From assembly GCA_017883385.1 (NCBI GenBank), contig JADGNQ010000001.1, positions 62,001 to 126,000 on the forward strand: a stretch of 64,000 nt of DNA, written 5' to 3'. The DNA is from Candidatus Sulfotelmatobacter sp. GTDB lineage: Bacteria; Acidobacteriota; Terriglobia; Terriglobales; Acidobacteriaceae. Below the pieces are notes generated by a model. It ran no database searches and was not told the origin of the DNA. It was given only the letters and a program-made list of their open reading frames with translations. Shown one piece after another: positions 62,888 through 64,000 of the stretch. Every line of letters starts with the position of its first letter. The stretch's first letter is position 1. Position numbers and translations under genes: made by a program.

Positions 62888-63044
62888 GGGGTCTCCTTGG
62901 GGCCAACATCTTAGCAGAGCGTGTCTTAACCCAGGGCGCCGAATGGCGACGCCGCGACTGGCCCTCGGTAACCGCCCTGGCATTTGACGCGTCCAAATGC
63001 CCCCGGTAGTCTAGAGGTAACCTCGTTAGAGTCAGGAAGACATC

Positions 63045-63269
63045 GTGGCAGTCAATTCCATCCAGCTCGGGCAAGTGTGGCGCAGCGACGCGGACGGCCA
63101 GGATTACCTGGTCACTAAGGTCTATAGCGAAGTCTTTACCCAGTTCGCCATGCTGCGGCCGGCGGGGATCACCGCTCCCGATGCACCCACCGTACGGATA
63201 AAAGTCGTCAAGACTCCCCAGGGCGCGACCCTCCCCGGCTACGCGTTTACTCAGGAAGGGTCGTTCTAG
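63045..63269 (+). CDS. Small protein of unknown function
   Basis: A 74-residue protein (VNSIQLGQVWRSDADGQDYLVTKVYSEVFTQFAMLRPAG...). AGGAAG lies five bases before GTG 63045, and codon composition looks coding; the N-terminal half could be a small beta-barrel fold, but I recognise no family. It is divergent from nth, 157 bases apart, and 130 bases before the DedA gene. Confidence 0.6.
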   Translation: MAVNSIQLGQVWRSDADGQDYLVTKVYSEVFTQFAMLRPAGITAPDAPTVRIKVVKTPQGATLPGYAFTQEGSF

Positions 63270-63312
63270 CTGCGGCCATATCTGCCGCGAATTTCCATTA
63301 CACTGGAATGCA

Positions 63313-63392
63313 AGTTCTCAGTTCTCGGTTCTCAGTTCTCAGCAAGAGCCCGTGGGGTTTAACTGAGAACTGAGAACCGACAACTGGGAACT
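63313..63392. repeat. Inverted repeat of AGTTCTCAG units
   Basis: AGTTCTCAGTTCTCGGTTCT at 63313 is mirrored by AACTGAGAACTGAGAACCGA at 63361. Units of the 9-mer AGTTCTCAG repeat within each arm. The right arm ends only 8 bases before the DedA start codon, so the hairpin could affect its translation. Confidence 0.75.
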
Positions 63393-63399
63393 GGCTCCT

Positions 63400-64000
63400 A
63401 TGACTGAAAAACTTCTCGCAGTCCTGTTCGTCTTTATCAGCAAGGTCATCGCCGTGACCGGCTATGCTGGCATCACTCTTCTTATGGCGATTGAGTCGGC
63501 GTGCATTCCGCTGCCTTCCGAATTGATCATGCCCTTTGGCGGATACCTCGTGTTCCAGGGCACATTCAAACTGCTGTGGGTGGCGACGGCGGGCGCAATC
63601 GGCTGCAATCTGGGGTCGCTGATCGCCTATGAAATTGGATGCTATGGTGGCCGCCCCATGGTAGAGCGCTATGGCCGCTGGATTCTCATGGGACACCGCG
63701 AACTCGACTGGGCTGACCGCTTCTTCGCGCGCTGGGGATATCTGGCGGTTTTCATCGCCCGCCTCCTGCCCGTGGTCCGCACCTTCATCGCGCTGCCCGC
63801 AGGAGTGGCCCGCATGCCCCGCGGCCGCTTTCACCTCTACACGTTCCTGGGATCGTGGCCGTGGTGCCTCGGGCTGGCTTGGCTCGGCATGAAGCTGGGC
63901 GAGAACTGGCGCGAACTTGGAAAATACTTCCACAAGTTCGATGCTGTCATCGGCGTGGTGCTGGTAGCGGGCCTGGCGTGGTTTGTGTGGAGTCACTGGC
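63400..64000 (+). CDS. DedA/VTT-family membrane protein, 3' end cut by the window
   Basis: Absent from the ORF track because it has no stop before the window edge; 200 codons are visible. The DedA signature is clear: GYAGITLLMAIESACIPLPSELIMPFGGYLVF, GCNLGSLIAYEIGCYGGRP and ARLLPVVRTFIALPAGVARMPRGRF, with at least four membrane segments. DedA proteins help keep membrane potential and recycle undecaprenyl or other lipid carriers. ATG 63400 follows an inverted repeat and has only GGGAA as a weak ribosome site. Confidence 0.9.
   Translation, partial: MTEKLLAVLFVFISKVIAVTGYAGITLLMAIESACIPLPSELIMPFGGYLVFQGTFKLLWVATAGAIGCNLGSLIAYEIGCYGGRPMVERYGRWILMGHRELDWADRFFARWGYLAVFIARLLPVVRTFIALPAGVARMPRGRFHLYTFLGSWPWCLGLAWLGMKLGENWRELGKYFHKFDAVIGVVLVAGLAWFVWSHW

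Noticed and set aside
1-64000. tRNA, rRNA, CRISPR array, transposase or prophage genes
   Set aside because: I looked for T-loop-like strings in intergenic regions, regularly spaced identical repeats and mobile-element motifs; none was convincing.

Overview
The window looks like a chromosomal segment of an Acidobacteriota bacterium, probably a Koribacter-like Terriglobia (subdivision 1) soil organism. This placement is inference from three things: the gene mix (many secreted glycoside hydrolases, kumamolisin-type S53 protease, orphan secretin, PD40/S9 peptidase), high-GC coding style, and many dispersed palindromic intergenic repeats. No rRNA, tRNA, CRISPR array, transposase, integrase or phage gene was seen. 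The content is mostly housekeeping plus carbohydrate and phosphate metabolism rather than an accessory island.

Layout. (1) 1-2.8 kb: end of a PP2C/SpoIIE-type phosphatase, then a GH15 glucoamylase-like enzyme. (2) 3.9-19.3 kb: a phosphate/polyphosphate island. It holds pstS, a coiled-coil outer-membrane porin, ppk1, sixA, then ppx and a CHAD-domain gene on the opposite strand, then pstC-pstA-pstB-phoU and a secreted beta-propeller/phosphoesterase. Two PHO-box-like direct repeats with an 11-bp period sit upstream of pstS and pstC, each with a -10-like hexamer just downstream. (3) 19.3-32 kb: PLP decarboxylase, GH3 beta-glucosidase, NAD synthetase, DsbA-like protein, TPR-secretin, YmdB-type phosphoesterase and an M48 protease. 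(4) 30-36.6 kb: a minus-strand run mutS-nagZ-anmK-peptide-binding lipoprotein that looks like a muropeptide recycling operon; nagZ seems to start at CTG. (5) 36.7-48.7 kb: GalT-like protein with an altered active-site motif, VOC protein, membrane protein, class A beta-lactamase-like protein, S53 protease with a structured leader, secreted alpha/beta hydrolase, PAS-GGDEF-EAL protein, GH172/DUF2961 protein and a frameshifted AraC regulator. (6) 49-57 kb: GH5-like glycosidase, lipoprotein, then the heme cluster ccsA/hemX-like, hemA, hemC, paiB-like, hemD, and an EXORDIUM-like secreted protein. (7) 58-64 kb: S9 peptidase, GH35 beta-galactosidase, endonuclease III, a small protein and a DedA protein cut by the window end (absent from the ORF track).

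How the genes work together: the phosphate island would cover outer-membrane entry (porin), capture and import (PstSCAB), signalling (PhoU), storage (Ppk1), mobilisation (Ppx), polyphosphate binding (CHAD) and release of organic phosphate (phosphoesterase). The heme cluster covers glutamyl-tRNA to uroporphyrinogen III. The secreted glycosidases, proteases and GalT fit a plant or microbial polymer degrader.

I found no clearly novel multi-gene system. The most interesting items are the PHO-box pair and the organisation of the phosphate/polyP island, the non-canonical GalT motif, the CTG start of nagZ, the three-hairpin leader of the S53 gene, and an intergenic repeat that supplies part of the coding sequence of nth.
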